This document shows, piece by piece, positions 1 to 7,343 of a stretch of 23,342 bases of DNA. The translations under genes were made by a program, and so were the position numbers. The DNA lies in assembly GCA_002428605.1 (NCBI GenBank), contig DIXH01000051.1, positions 1-23,342 of the forward strand. The letters run 5' to 3'. Position 1 is the stretch's first letter. Every line of letters begins with the position of its first letter. The notes below the pieces were generated by a model. That model was not told the origin of the DNA and ran no database searches. It saw only the letters and a list, made by a program, of their open reading frames with translations. This DNA comes from Clostridiaceae bacterium UBA6085. GTDB taxonomy: Bacteria > Bacillota > Clostridia > Clostridiales > Clostridiaceae.

Positions 1-40
1 GAATTTCTAGATTTGCAACAGCACCATTGTTTAATTTCAT
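1..40 (-). CDS. possible 5' fragment of a gene cut by the left edge
   Basis: An ATG at 38-40 on the minus strand opens a frame that stays open to the window edge and reads MKLNNGAVANLEI. It is preceded by AAAGG about five bases upstream. The same frame is also open upstream of that ATG for about 16 codons, so the true start is uncertain. Only 13 codons are visible, so no family can be named and this may be chance. Confidence 0.25.
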   Translation of the reverse strand, partial: MKLNNGAVANLEI

Positions 41-146
41 TTCAGCCTTTAGCCTTTTGTCATCCAAATAAATACAAATAATATCATTGCTTTATTAATG
101 TTTTTCTGGCCATCACCCGAGCAAACTTGTCTGCATCACATTCAAG

Positions 147-875
147 TCACAGCATGCTGATCTGTCCCTCAGGCAGCTTTATGACACCGTGGTCGAATTC
201 GGGGACTATTGCAAAAATGTCCTTTTGAAGGCAGAAGTCTATGTCATCATCAAGTCCCAGTTCTTCAAGTATCCTGTAGTGCGCAGCCTCCCTTACGTAG
301 CTCCTTATGTCCTTGTGGCTCCTGTATATGAGGAGCGCAGTCTTTGCTATGTCGGTAAGCTCTGCGTTACCCATTGCAAGTATCTCCTCAACTATCGCGC
401 CGCCTGTTATGAAGTCGTCCATCGTGAATTTGCCGTCTGTACCGGAATTCACAATGATTATGTCTTCAAGGAAGCCATGTGCCTTCCTTGCCACCGCCTT
501 TGCATTCACAAGGGCTCCGATCAGAACCCTGGCACCGTCCTTCGACTTTGAAATGGCCTTTGTACCGTTGGTTGTCGTCAGTATTACATTCTTGCCGCTT
601 ATTGCACTCTTGGAATACTCAAGGGGCGAATTCGAAAAATTGAATCCCTCGATTTTCTTTGCCTTCCGCTCCCCTCCAAGTACCGCATTCTCCATCCTCT
701 TCATTATGCTTAAGGCATCCTCTACGGTTGATACCGGCACAACGCTCTTTGCCCCGTTGACCAGGGACGTTATTATGACCGTTGTAGCCCTGAGGGTGTC
801 TACTACAATGACAGTCTTCCCCTTCACAAGGTCCGCATTGATGTGGTCACCGGAAATTGCTATGTCTATTCTCAT
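147..875 (-). CDS. comB: ComB-like 2-phosphosulfolactate phosphatase
   Basis: The 242-residue protein belongs to the ComB family, Mg-dependent phosphatases that convert 2-phosphosulfolactate to sulfolactate; in methanogens this is a step of coenzyme M synthesis. Family signatures are visible: VDTLRATT near residues 25-32, GGER near 67-70, GFNFSNSP near 77-84, TTTNGT near 100-105 and an acidic MDDFITGGA segment near 152-160. Length is normal for the family. The ATG at 875 has GGAGG six bases upstream. It lies 25 bp after a radical SAM gene on the same strand and is probably co-transcribed with it. No comA (phosphosulfolactate synthase) or comC gene is in the window, so the physiological substrate here is unproven; many bacteria carry such lone homologs. 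Family assignment is firm, exact reaction less so. Confidence 0.85.
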   Translation of the reverse strand: MRIDIAISGDHINADLVKGKTVIVVDTLRATTVIITSLVNGAKSVVPVSTVEDALSIMKRMENAVLGGERKAKKIEGFNFSNSPLEYSKSAISGKNVILTTTNGTKAISKSKDGARVLIGALVNAKAVARKAHGFLEDIIIVNSGTDGKFTMDDFITGGAIVEEILAMGNAELTDIAKTALLIYRSHKDIRSYVREAAHYRILEELGLDDDIDFCLQKDIFAIVPEFDHGVIKLPEGQISML

Positions 876-900
876 GCTGCTCCTCCTTTGTTCAATGCGT

Positions 901-1851
901 TTATCTGATCACGCAGTTTTTCCCCTGATACAGTCCATTTTCACTGAAATATCTGTCGATTGAATTAAGAACCTCCCACTTCCTGAGAGACCACATGGGT
1001 CCCAGAAGAAGCTCCCTCGGCGCATCACCTGTCAGCCTGTGGATCACAATATCAGGCGGAAGCATGGAAACCGCCATGCATACCGTTTCAACATACTCAT
1101 CCATTTCCATGAGCCTGAGGCTTCCATTCTCAAGTATCTTTTCCATGGGAGTGTTCTTCATCACATGAAGGAGATGAAACTTCACTCCCTGAATATCCTT
1201 GCCTGAAAGGTACTCTACAGTTTTCAGCATATCCTCCCTGGTTTCTCCGGGCAGTCCGAATATGATGTGAACTACCACGTCGATACCCCTCGAGCGAAGG
1301 TCAGCAAGGGCTCTCTCGAACACTTCAAGGCTGTAGCCCCTGTTTATCCTTGCAGCTGTCACATCACTGACTGTCTGCAGACCAAGCTCGATGAACGTAT
1401 AGACTTCGCCGCTGAATTCTTCTATGACATCAAGGACCTCGTCTCCCAGACAGTCCGGTCTTGTCGCTATAGACAGGGCGACAACACCTTCCTTTCCGAC
1501 GGCCTCCCTGTATTTCCTCCTCAGTTCATCCGGCTCTCCATATGTATTCGTATAGGCCTGGAAGTACGCTATGTACTTTCCATTCTTCCATTTCTTCTCC
1601 ATCATCCCTTTGATGTCGTCAAACTGCCTGCCTATCGAAAAATCCCTGTCTCCGGCAAAATCGCCGGACCCCCTCTCGCTGCAGAACAGGCATCCGGTCC
1701 TGCTTAATGTACCATCCCTGTTCGGACATGAAAATCCGCCGTCGAGGCTTATCTTGTATACTTTCTCTCCAAATTTCTCCCTAAGGAAGCCGTTAAGGCT
1801 CCTGTATGCTTTTCCATCTGATCCTGTCATTTTCTCACCACTTCTTTTCAT
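901..1851 (-). CDS. TIGR01212-family (YhcC-like) radical SAM protein
   Basis: This 316-residue protein has the iron-sulfur cysteine pattern of the YhcC/TIGR01212 radical SAM group: C42, C54 and C57 in CPNRDGTLSRTGCLFC, a longer first spacing than the classical CxxxCxxC. Further family features are FQAYTNTYG near residues 98-106, IATRPDC near 128-134, an ELGLQT strand near 155-160, and HIIFGLPGET near 196-205. The cluster should bind SAM and generate a 5'-deoxyadenosyl radical; the substrate of this family is not known to me. Two starts are possible: ATG at 1851 (GAGG four bases upstream) and ATG at 1830 (GGTGAG just upstream), the latter giving 309 residues. ComB follows on the same strand after 25 bp, but no known pathway links the two. 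Confidence 0.88.
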   Translation of the reverse strand: MKRSGEKMTGSDGKAYRSLNGFLREKFGEKVYKISLDGGFSCPNRDGTLSRTGCLFCSERGSGDFAGDRDFSIGRQFDDIKGMMEKKWKNGKYIAYFQAYTNTYGEPDELRRKYREAVGKEGVVALSIATRPDCLGDEVLDVIEEFSGEVYTFIELGLQTVSDVTAARINRGYSLEVFERALADLRSRGIDVVVHIIFGLPGETREDMLKTVEYLSGKDIQGVKFHLLHVMKNTPMEKILENGSLRLMEMDEYVETVCMAVSMLPPDIVIHRLTGDAPRELLLGPMWSLRKWEVLNSIDRYFSENGLYQGKNCVIR

Positions 1852-1916
1852 ACATCCTCATAATACCACGTCGCAAACACCTGCGGTAGACCTCGCTTTT
1901 CCGGATCAAACTCTTC

Positions 1917-1925
1917 TGGTATACT
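1917..1925 (+). promoter_or_regulatory. extended -10 promoter for the PflX-like gene
   Basis: TGGTATACT is an extended -10 element (TGn plus TATACT), about 33 bp before the start codon at 1958. No good -35 hexamer lies 17 bp upstream (TTTTCC), which is usual for extended -10 promoters. Confidence 0.5.
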
Positions 1926-1957
1926 ATACAGCATGATGAATGAAAGGATTTGAGATT

Positions 1958-2842
1958 ATGGATTGCAGAAGCTGTCCGAGGAACTGCGGGATAGACAGGA
2001 GCAAGGTCAGGGGCTTTTGCGGAACGACAAGGGAATTCAAGCTCGCGAAGGCGTACCTGCATCCATATGAGGAGCCGATGATATCCGGAAGCGAAGGGTC
2101 GGGGACAGTCTTTTTCTCAGGCTGCAGCCTGAGATGCATATTCTGCCAGAACCATGAGATATCGGAAGGCCTTCAGGGAACCTACGTCTCTGACGAGAGG
2201 CTCCTTGAGATCTTTTTCGAGCTTAGGGACATGGGCGCAGAGAACATAAACCTGGTCACACCTACGCACTACGCTTCATTCCTTCCGGAAGTGCTGCGGG
2301 AAGCAAAGGCAAGAGGTCTGGGCATACCGATAGTCTATAACTCATCCGGCTACGAGAGCGTTGAAGCGCTGAAAGGCCTGGACGGGCTAATTGATGTCTA
2401 TCTTCCTGACCTTAAATACTTCAGGGATAGTCATGCTGAGGAGTATTCAGGAGTAAAGGACTATTTCAATACCGCTAAGGCTGCAATAGCAGAAATGTAC
2501 AGGCAGACCGGCCCATTCATCCTTGATGAAAAAGGCATGATGGTCAAGGGAATGATAGTAAGGCACCTGTGCCTGCCAAGCCTCGCTCTGGACTCGAAGC
2601 TTGTCCTGAAGCACCTGTATGAGACCTACGGGGACAGCATATATATAAGCATAATGAACCAGTATGTGCCCATGCACAGGGCGATCGGACACGAGAAGCT
2701 TGGTGTGAGGCTTTCAGCATCCCAGTACAGGTCAGTGGTATCCTACGCTGCATCACTTGGAATAACGAACTGCCTCATCCAGGACAGCGAATCACAAAGC
2801 GAGTCCTACACTCCTGATTTTGACCTCTATGGAGTAAAATAA
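1958..2842 (+). CDS. PflX-like radical SAM protein (pyruvate formate-lyase activase homolog)
   Basis: The protein has about 294 residues. Its N-terminus carries a cysteine cluster (C3, C6, C10, C21 in CRSCPRNC...GFCG), followed by the classical radical SAM motif CSLRCIFC (C56, C60, C63). This arrangement is that of COG1313/PflX, iron-sulfur proteins related to glycyl-radical-enzyme activases. I chose the ATG at 1958 because AAAGGA sits nine bases before it, while an upstream in-frame ATG at 1940 has no ribosome binding site. The gene stands alone on the plus strand, divergent from the YhcC-like gene. No glycyl radical enzyme is next to it, so its target is unknown. The PLP-like or glycyl-radical substrate cannot be inferred from context. 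Confidence 0.85.
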   Translation: MDCRSCPRNCGIDRSKVRGFCGTTREFKLAKAYLHPYEEPMISGSEGSGTVFFSGCSLRCIFCQNHEISEGLQGTYVSDERLLEIFFELRDMGAENINLVTPTHYASFLPEVLREAKARGLGIPIVYNSSGYESVEALKGLDGLIDVYLPDLKYFRDSHAEEYSGVKDYFNTAKAAIAEMYRQTGPFILDEKGMMVKGMIVRHLCLPSLALDSKLVLKHLYETYGDSIYISIMNQYVPMHRAIGHEKLGVRLSASQYRSVVSYAASLGITNCLIQDSESQSESYTPDFDLYGVK

Positions 2843-2852
2843 TAACCAAAAA

Positions 2853-2896
2853 GAAAGGGTAGACAGGAGATCTCATCTCATCCTGTTTACCCTTTC
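2853..2896. terminator. long hairpin between convergent genes
   Basis: Arms at 2853-2868 and 2881-2896 pair over 16 positions with one G-T wobble, around a 12-base loop. On the minus strand the stem is followed by a T-rich run (TTTCTTTTTGG), so it should end the RapZ operon; it overlaps the last codons of the 2873-3211 gene. On the plus strand the tail is not T-rich, so termination of the PflX-like gene here is less certain. Confidence 0.7.
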
Positions 2897-3211
2897 AACT
2901 ACGCTTCCTTCTATTATGTCCTCATATTTTATTATGTCTTTGAGATACGTGAACAGGTATTCCGGCGTTTCCGATTCCTCGAAGGTATCCAGTATGTATG
3001 CCGGATACAGTACGATATCCAGTGGTTTGCCTGACTTTTCCAGTTCAGACCTCACATATTCAGAGGCAAGCTCGAACACATCGTCTGCCAGCTTTTCCCG
3101 GAGCGGAAGCCTCCTGAGGAATTCATCCTCGGTTTCTTCAGCATCTGTTTGCATTTCGAAGGCATCAGCATGCCTTCTTTTCAATTCGTGGTACCTTTCG
3201 TAAAAATCCAT
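2873..3211 (-). CDS. hypothetical protein, last gene of the rapZ operon
   Basis: I do not recognise this protein of about 112 residues. It is soluble, highly charged and mostly helical in character, with the central stretch DIVLYPAYILDTFEE the most hydrophobic part. The frame is open from a GTG at 3229 that overlaps the upstream stop (GTGA), but the ATG at 3211 has a far better ribosome binding site (GGAG six bases upstream), so I start it there. It follows the single-helix membrane protein gene by 14 bp and is probably translated from the same message as RapZ. Its 3' end is folded into the operon terminator. Confidence 0.65.
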   Translation of the reverse strand: MDFYERYHELKRRHADAFEMQTDAEETEDEFLRRLPLREKLADDVFELASEYVRSELEKSGKPLDIVLYPAYILDTFEESETPEYLFTYLKDIIKYEDIIEGSVVERVNRMR

Positions 3212-3225
3212 AATTCTCTCCTGCG

Positions 3226-3531
3226 TCACTTTCGCCTGGTCTTTGTGCTTCTCTCGGAGTATTCTATATTCGCCTCCCTGAACTTGTCCTCCAGGTCCGC
3301 CATTGGTACCTTACTGCCGGAAGAACTTCGGATCTCATCCGTAGCATTCTCCTTGTACATCAGCTCACCAGTCTTTCTTGAGCTTCCTGAATCCCAGCTC
3401 CGGGACTGACTGTCCATGTGCTGATGGTGTTTTGCCGCTTTCAAGACAGATTTGGAGAACAGTACCGCTATGAGAATTATCGTGAATATCGAACCAATTA
3501 TGAATAGTGGAATCAGAAGCAGAATTTCCAT
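3226..3531 (-). CDS. small single-pass membrane protein, unknown function
   Basis: The 101-residue product has one strong N-terminal hydrophobic helix (about residues 3-25, LLLIPLFIIGSIFTIILIAV) and then a polar, charged tail ending TRRK, so it is probably an inner-membrane anchor with a cytoplasmic tail. No lipobox or cleavage site is evident. It starts nine bases after the rapZ stop; its AGGAGG ribosome binding site overlaps that stop codon (TAGGAGG), which points to coupled translation. I cannot name a family. Its position between rapZ and another unknown gene is the main clue to its role. Confidence 0.7.
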   Translation of the reverse strand: MEILLLIPLFIIGSIFTIILIAVLFSKSVLKAAKHHQHMDSQSRSWDSGSSRKTGELMYKENATDEIRSSSGSKVPMADLEDKFREANIEYSERSTKTRRK

Positions 3532-3540
3532 AATGTCCTC

Positions 3541-4416
3541 CTAATGGGTCCCGTCATTTTTCCTGTCGATGTCCCTGTGGTATTCTACCACATTAAGACC
3601 CTTCTCCCTGAAATACTCCGCCGTCTTTCGCGCGAACGACACTGACCTGTGCTTGCCGCCAGTGCATCCATATGCTATTACCAGCTGGCTCTTCCCCTCC
3701 TCCACATAAAGCGGGATCAGGTATTCGACAAGGTCCTGAAGCTTCCTGAACAGCTCGTCAGCAAGGGGATTTGACATGACATATTCATATACATCATCAT
3801 TCAGTCCCGTGTGGTCCCTCAGCTCTGAGATGTAGAACGGATTCGGCAGATACCTGAGGTCGAATACGAGGTCAGCGTCTGAAGGTATCCCGAACTTGTA
3901 GCCGAAGGATACGGTCTTGACCTGCATGTATTCTCCCTTGGTCTGAGTGAAGCTCTCTGTTACCAGCTTCTTCAGCTTGGCAGCGGAAAGGAAGGTAGTG
4001 TCGATGACAAAATCAGCCTTACCCCTTATCACCTCAAAATTCTGCCTTTCCCTGCTTATGGCCATCTCAAGTGAAGACTTCTCGCTGTCCATTAGCGGAT
4101 GCTTTCTCCTTGTCTCCTTGTATCTCTTCAGGAGTGTCTGGTCAGAGCAGTCAAGGAAAAGAATGTTGTACTCTATGTGCTCACCATCCAGCTTCCTAAG
4201 CTCATCTGAAAACTTTGGAAAAAGGTCCTTGCTTCTAGAATCAACGACAAGCGCCAGCTTGTTGTCGGCAACTTCAGATTTCGACTGGAATTTGGCGAAC
4301 GGAAGGATGAATTCAGGAGGAAGATTATCTACGCAATAGAAGCCTATGTCCTCAAGCGCATTTACTGCCACTGACTTCCCTGATCCCGACATTCCCGTTA
4401 CGATTATAAGCTCCAT
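3541..4416 (-). CDS. rapZ: RapZ/YvcJ nucleotide-binding protein (RNase adapter family)
   Basis: The 291-residue protein is full length for the RapZ/YvcJ family. It has a Walker A motif GMSGSGKS at residues 8-15, the family segment CVDNLPPEFILPFA near 28-41, DLRYLPNPFY near 186-195, and the C-terminal CTGGKHRSV near 251-259. In E. coli RapZ controls decay of a small RNA that sets GlmS (amino-sugar synthesis); in Bacillus YvcJ binds and hydrolyses GTP and affects competence. The start at 4416 has AAGGAGG seven bases upstream. In many Firmicutes this gene is followed by yvcK and whiA; here it is instead flanked by an ATP-cone gene upstream (34-base gap) and two unknown small genes downstream, which is an unusual neighbourhood. 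Confidence 0.95.
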   Translation of the reverse strand: MELIIVTGMSGSGKSVAVNALEDIGFYCVDNLPPEFILPFAKFQSKSEVADNKLALVVDSRSKDLFPKFSDELRKLDGEHIEYNILFLDCSDQTLLKRYKETRRKHPLMDSEKSSLEMAISRERQNFEVIRGKADFVIDTTFLSAAKLKKLVTESFTQTKGEYMQVKTVSFGYKFGIPSDADLVFDLRYLPNPFYISELRDHTGLNDDVYEYVMSNPLADELFRKLQDLVEYLIPLYVEEGKSQLVIAYGCTGGKHRSVSFARKTAEYFREKGLNVVEYHRDIDRKNDGTH

Positions 4417-4450
4417 ATTCCAGCCTCCTTCTGCCTGCAGTCAACTTTTG

Positions 4451-4726
4451 TCAGGCTTGCTTTCCCTCGTAAAAAAGTCTTGCTATATCCTTGTAGCCCA
4501 TGTTCTTCAGAACCCTTACCACAACTCCCCTTATCTCATAGGAGGAAGTCGTGCCGTCAGGTCCCCTGACATCTGATATGATCTTCTGGACTTCATTCGC
4601 TATCAGCTCAAGCTCACGTTCATTAAGATAAATTTTGGCATCCTCAGCGCTGTTTGCTACACTCGTGCGAATCTTGTCCGGATTGAAATCGACAATATTG
4701 CCTCTTCTTTTAACTACCTTAAGCAT
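4451..4726 (-). CDS. free-standing ATP-cone domain protein
   Basis: At 91 residues this is little more than one ATP-cone domain, the regulatory ATP/dATP-binding fold found at the N-terminus of ribonucleotide reductases and in the repressor NrdR. The opening VVKRRGNIVDFNPDKI and the later SSYEIRGVVVRVLKNMGYKDIARLFYE are typical. There is no zinc ribbon as in NrdR and no reductase domain. GGAGGG lies six bases before the ATG. It is the first gene of the operon that continues into rapZ. The likely job is sensing nucleotides, perhaps through a partner protein, but that is inference. Confidence 0.8.
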   Translation of the reverse strand: MLKVVKRRGNIVDFNPDKIRTSVANSAEDAKIYLNERELELIANEVQKIISDVRGPDGTTSSYEIRGVVVRVLKNMGYKDIARLFYEGKQA

Positions 4727-4757
4727 TTTCAGCCCTCCCCCGGTTCTTCTTTACTTA

Positions 4758-4763
4758 ATTATA
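4758..4763 (-). promoter_or_regulatory. -10 element before the ATP-cone/rapZ operon
   Basis: On the minus strand TATAAT lies 31 bp before the ATP-cone start codon. The hexamer 17 bp upstream (ATAGCA) is a poor -35. Confidence 0.4.
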
Positions 4764-4853
4764 CAACATGTTCCCCCGAATGCTATGAGATGGGGATAGA
4801 ATTTACCTTGAGTTCAAATTTACTTCATATTAATCATATATGCAAATTATTAA

Positions 4854-4880
4854 GGCCCGGTGAATAAAATCCACCGGGCC
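4854..4880 (-). terminator. terminator of the TRAP operon
   Basis: Perfect 9-bp GC-rich arms GGCCCGGTG (4854-4862) and CACCGGGCC (4872-4880) enclose a 9-base loop. On the minus strand the stem is followed by TTAATAATTT, just after the permease stop codon. Confidence 0.8.
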
Positions 4881-4890
4881 CTGATACTTT

Positions 4891-6840
4891 CTATGAGGCA
4901 AGCTTAAGCTTCTTCGATTTTGCTATCTGGGAAAGTACCATAAGGCCAATGACTGCAACTCCCACAACATCCGTTATTATGTTCGGGTCAATCAGAAGCA
5001 GTCCGCCGATTATTACCACAACTCTCTCCCATGGCTTTAGGTTTGTGAACATAAAGCCCTCCATACCTGCCGCTACACCGAATATACCTATGAATGAGGT
5101 AATGGCTATCTGCACGACCTCGAGCGCATTCGTGTCGATTAGAAGCATTGCCGGGTTGAAGGCAAATATGTACGGCACGATGAATGCCGTTATCGCAAGC
5201 CTTGTCGCCGTGACTCCCGTCTTGAACGGATCCGACTTCGCTATGGCGGAGCCTGCATAAGCAGCCAGGGCTACAGGCGGTGTGATGTCTGCCACTATGC
5301 CGAAATAGAAAACGAACATGTGAGCCGCAAGCATCGGAACTCCCATCTGCATTACTATCGGGGCGGTTATCGTCGCCATGATTACATAGTTGGCAGTGGT
5401 CGGGACACCCATGCCAAGTATGATACAGCTGATCATGGTAAGGAACAGTGCCAGGAACTTGCTGGTTCCCGCAACAGACATGAGGACATTAAGAAGGTCC
5501 TGTCCAAGTCCTGTAAGTGTGACTATACCAACTATTATTCCCGCGATTGCGCATGCTATCGCTACGCCTACAGTATTCCTTGTTCCGTTTTCAAGGGCCT
5601 CACCGAAGGTCTTCGGAGTGAGCCTTGTCTCCTTGCTGAACATGCTGACTACAACTGCGGTTACTATTGCATACACCGCTGAATAAGCAGGAGTCCTGCC
5701 CATGCTCATCAGTGTTGAAAGGACAACTATCGGAAGGAAGAGATATCCCTTCTTGAGCATAAGCTTACCGAACTTCGGGATGCTTTCCTTAGGCAGTCCC
5801 TTAAGACCCAGCTTCTTCGCCTCGAAATGGATCATCATGAAGATGCCTGTGAAGTAGAGAAGTGCCGGAAGCACTGCTGACAGCGCTATGGTGGCATATG
5901 GTGTCTCTGTCATTTCAGCCATGAGGAATGCTGCCGCACCCATTATAGGAGGCATTATCTGTCCTCCGGTTGATGCCGCCGCTTCAACAGCTGCAGCAAA
6001 TTCAGGAGTATAGCCGGTCTTCTTCATTACCGGTATGGTTACGCTTCCGCTTCCGACTGTGTTTGCAACTGAGCTTCCTGAATACATTCCCTCAAGGGCG
6101 CTTGATATTACCGCTACCTTGGCCGGTCCGCCTGATGCGTACCCTGCAAGGGAATTCGCGATGTCTATGAAGAACGTTCCGATGCCTGTCTTCTCAAGGA
6201 AAGCTCCGAGGATGATGAAAAGCACAATGAACGTGGCGCATACTCCAAGCGGAGTTCCTATTATTCCATCAGTAGTATAGAAGAGCTGATGAACGACTCT
6301 TCTAAGTGAGTACCCCGAGTAGAACGCGTATCCCACGAAAATTCCCGCTACAACAAGTATCGGTAGACCGACGACCCTTCTGCAGAGTTCAACAAGAAGA
6401 ATTATACCTATTATTCCCACTACAATTTCAACGGTTCCGATGTTTACTGCCTTGCCAACTATTTCCTCGAAGTTAATGACATAATAGAAGAACGCTCCGC
6501 CTCCTGCAAAGGCAAAGATCCAGTCATACCATGGCACCTGGTTTACCCTCTTCGCATGGCTCCTCTTTATGGGATAGTTGATATATCCAAGGAATATAAG
6601 GAGTCCAATGAATGATGACCTTCTGACCTGCTCCGGAGGAGTCGCGATCAGCGTCATCCAGAATACGTAAAGCGTAAATGCAATCAGCAGACCCTTTACT
6701 ATAAGAAGAGGTGTCCCTGCAAAATGCCTCGTGTTCGACTCCCTGTCGAATTCGGCCATAAGGTCGCCGATTTCCTTGGCGTCTACCTCAGCTTCCTCTA
6801 TTAGGCTCTTCGGCCTGATTTCATTGTCTTTCAAAACCAA
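4891..6840 (-). CDS. TRAP transporter fused permease (DctQ-DctM), TAXI type
   Basis: This 649-residue, very hydrophobic protein is the fused 4TM/12TM permease that pairs with TAXI-type binding proteins. The N-terminal third is the small DctQ-like part; the rest is the DctM-like channel with family stretches such as SGSSVANTVGSGSVTIPVMKKTGY (start near residue 254), AAASTGGQIMPPIMGAAAF and ILGMGVPTTANYVI. It should drive uptake of an organic acid or amino acid by sodium or proton symport. The start is a TTG at 6840 (AAGAAGTGA upstream); a TTG two codons further in is equally possible. It follows the DUF1850 gene by 28 bp and ends the operon. The substrate cannot be read from the sequence. Confidence 0.93.
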   Translation of the reverse strand: MVLKDNEIRPKSLIEEAEVDAKEIGDLMAEFDRESNTRHFAGTPLLIVKGLLIAFTLYVFWMTLIATPPEQVRRSSFIGLLIFLGYINYPIKRSHAKRVNQVPWYDWIFAFAGGGAFFYYVINFEEIVGKAVNIGTVEIVVGIIGIILLVELCRRVVGLPILVVAGIFVGYAFYSGYSLRRVVHQLFYTTDGIIGTPLGVCATFIVLFIILGAFLEKTGIGTFFIDIANSLAGYASGGPAKVAVISSALEGMYSGSSVANTVGSGSVTIPVMKKTGYTPEFAAAVEAAASTGGQIMPPIMGAAAFLMAEMTETPYATIALSAVLPALLYFTGIFMMIHFEAKKLGLKGLPKESIPKFGKLMLKKGYLFLPIVVLSTLMSMGRTPAYSAVYAIVTAVVVSMFSKETRLTPKTFGEALENGTRNTVGVAIACAIAGIIVGIVTLTGLGQDLLNVLMSVAGTSKFLALFLTMISCIILGMGVPTTANYVIMATITAPIVMQMGVPMLAAHMFVFYFGIVADITPPVALAAYAGSAIAKSDPFKTGVTATRLAITAFIVPYIFAFNPAMLLIDTNALEVVQIAITSFIGIFGVAAGMEGFMFTNLKPWERVVVIIGGLLLIDPNIITDVVGVAVIGLMVLSQIAKSKKLKLAS

Positions 6841-6868
6841 TCACTTCTTTCTAAATAATATGCCGTAT

Positions 6869-7342
6869 CTATCTGATTTCAAAAACCACTGCGGAATTCT
6901 TCCCACATAGTTCAGTAAGGCTTACCACCTCATCGCCAATCGCAAGTACATGGTCGTATACCGTCCCGACAATGAAGTTAAGCCTTTCAAACTTCAGGTC
7001 GAATCCAGACACCACCATGTTCCCGTTCTCATCATACTCCAGTTTCTCTCCGTCCCTGAGCTCTGTCTGCACCCCGGCGCCAAATGAGCTGTAGATTGTC
7101 CTTACTGCAAAGATTTCGTTTCCCCTTGTTTCAAACTCATCCTTTACCGGACTCTTGTTGACCGAGTGGATGAATTCCACAGTGAACCTTGTTCCATCCT
7201 CTACAGGCCAGGAGCCATACACCTCTTTAGAGTCAGCATCGTACACCACAAGCTTCTTCTGCCGAAATGCCGCAAAGCAAAAGGCGGAGACTGCCACTAA
7301 GATAGCCGCAACAGATACGGCAAGAAGTCTCCGCCTTCTCAT
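6869..7342 (-). CDS. DUF1850 protein of the TAXI-TRAP operon
   Basis: The 157-residue protein has an N-terminal hydrophobic anchor or signal (about residues 6-26) and the DUF1850 core around VEFIHSVNKSPVKDEFE. DUF1850 genes are regularly found beside TAXI-family TRAP transporters, and here the gene sits between the binding protein and the permease. Its ATG at 7342 starts one base after the stop of the binding-protein gene, so the two are probably translationally coupled. The protein is likely exported or membrane-anchored outside the cell and may assist transport; its biochemical role is not established as far as I know. Confidence 0.85.
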   Translation of the reverse strand: MRRRRLLAVSVAAILVAVSAFCFAAFRQKKLVVYDADSKEVYGSWPVEDGTRFTVEFIHSVNKSPVKDEFETRGNEIFAVRTIYSSFGAGVQTELRDGEKLEYDENGNMVVSGFDLKFERLNFIVGTVYDHVLAIGDEVVSLTELCGKNSAVVFEIR

Positions 7343-7343
7343 T

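Noticed and set aside
1..146. A terminator after comB
   Set aside because: No convincing stem followed by a T-run is visible on the minus strand between the comB stop and the left edge.
307..963. Long plus-strand frame of 218 codons
   Set aside because: It lies antisense to comB and the end of the radical SAM gene, has no ribosome binding site, and its product is low in family-like features. Similar antisense frames occur across the TRAP, ABC and glutamine synthetase genes and were left out.
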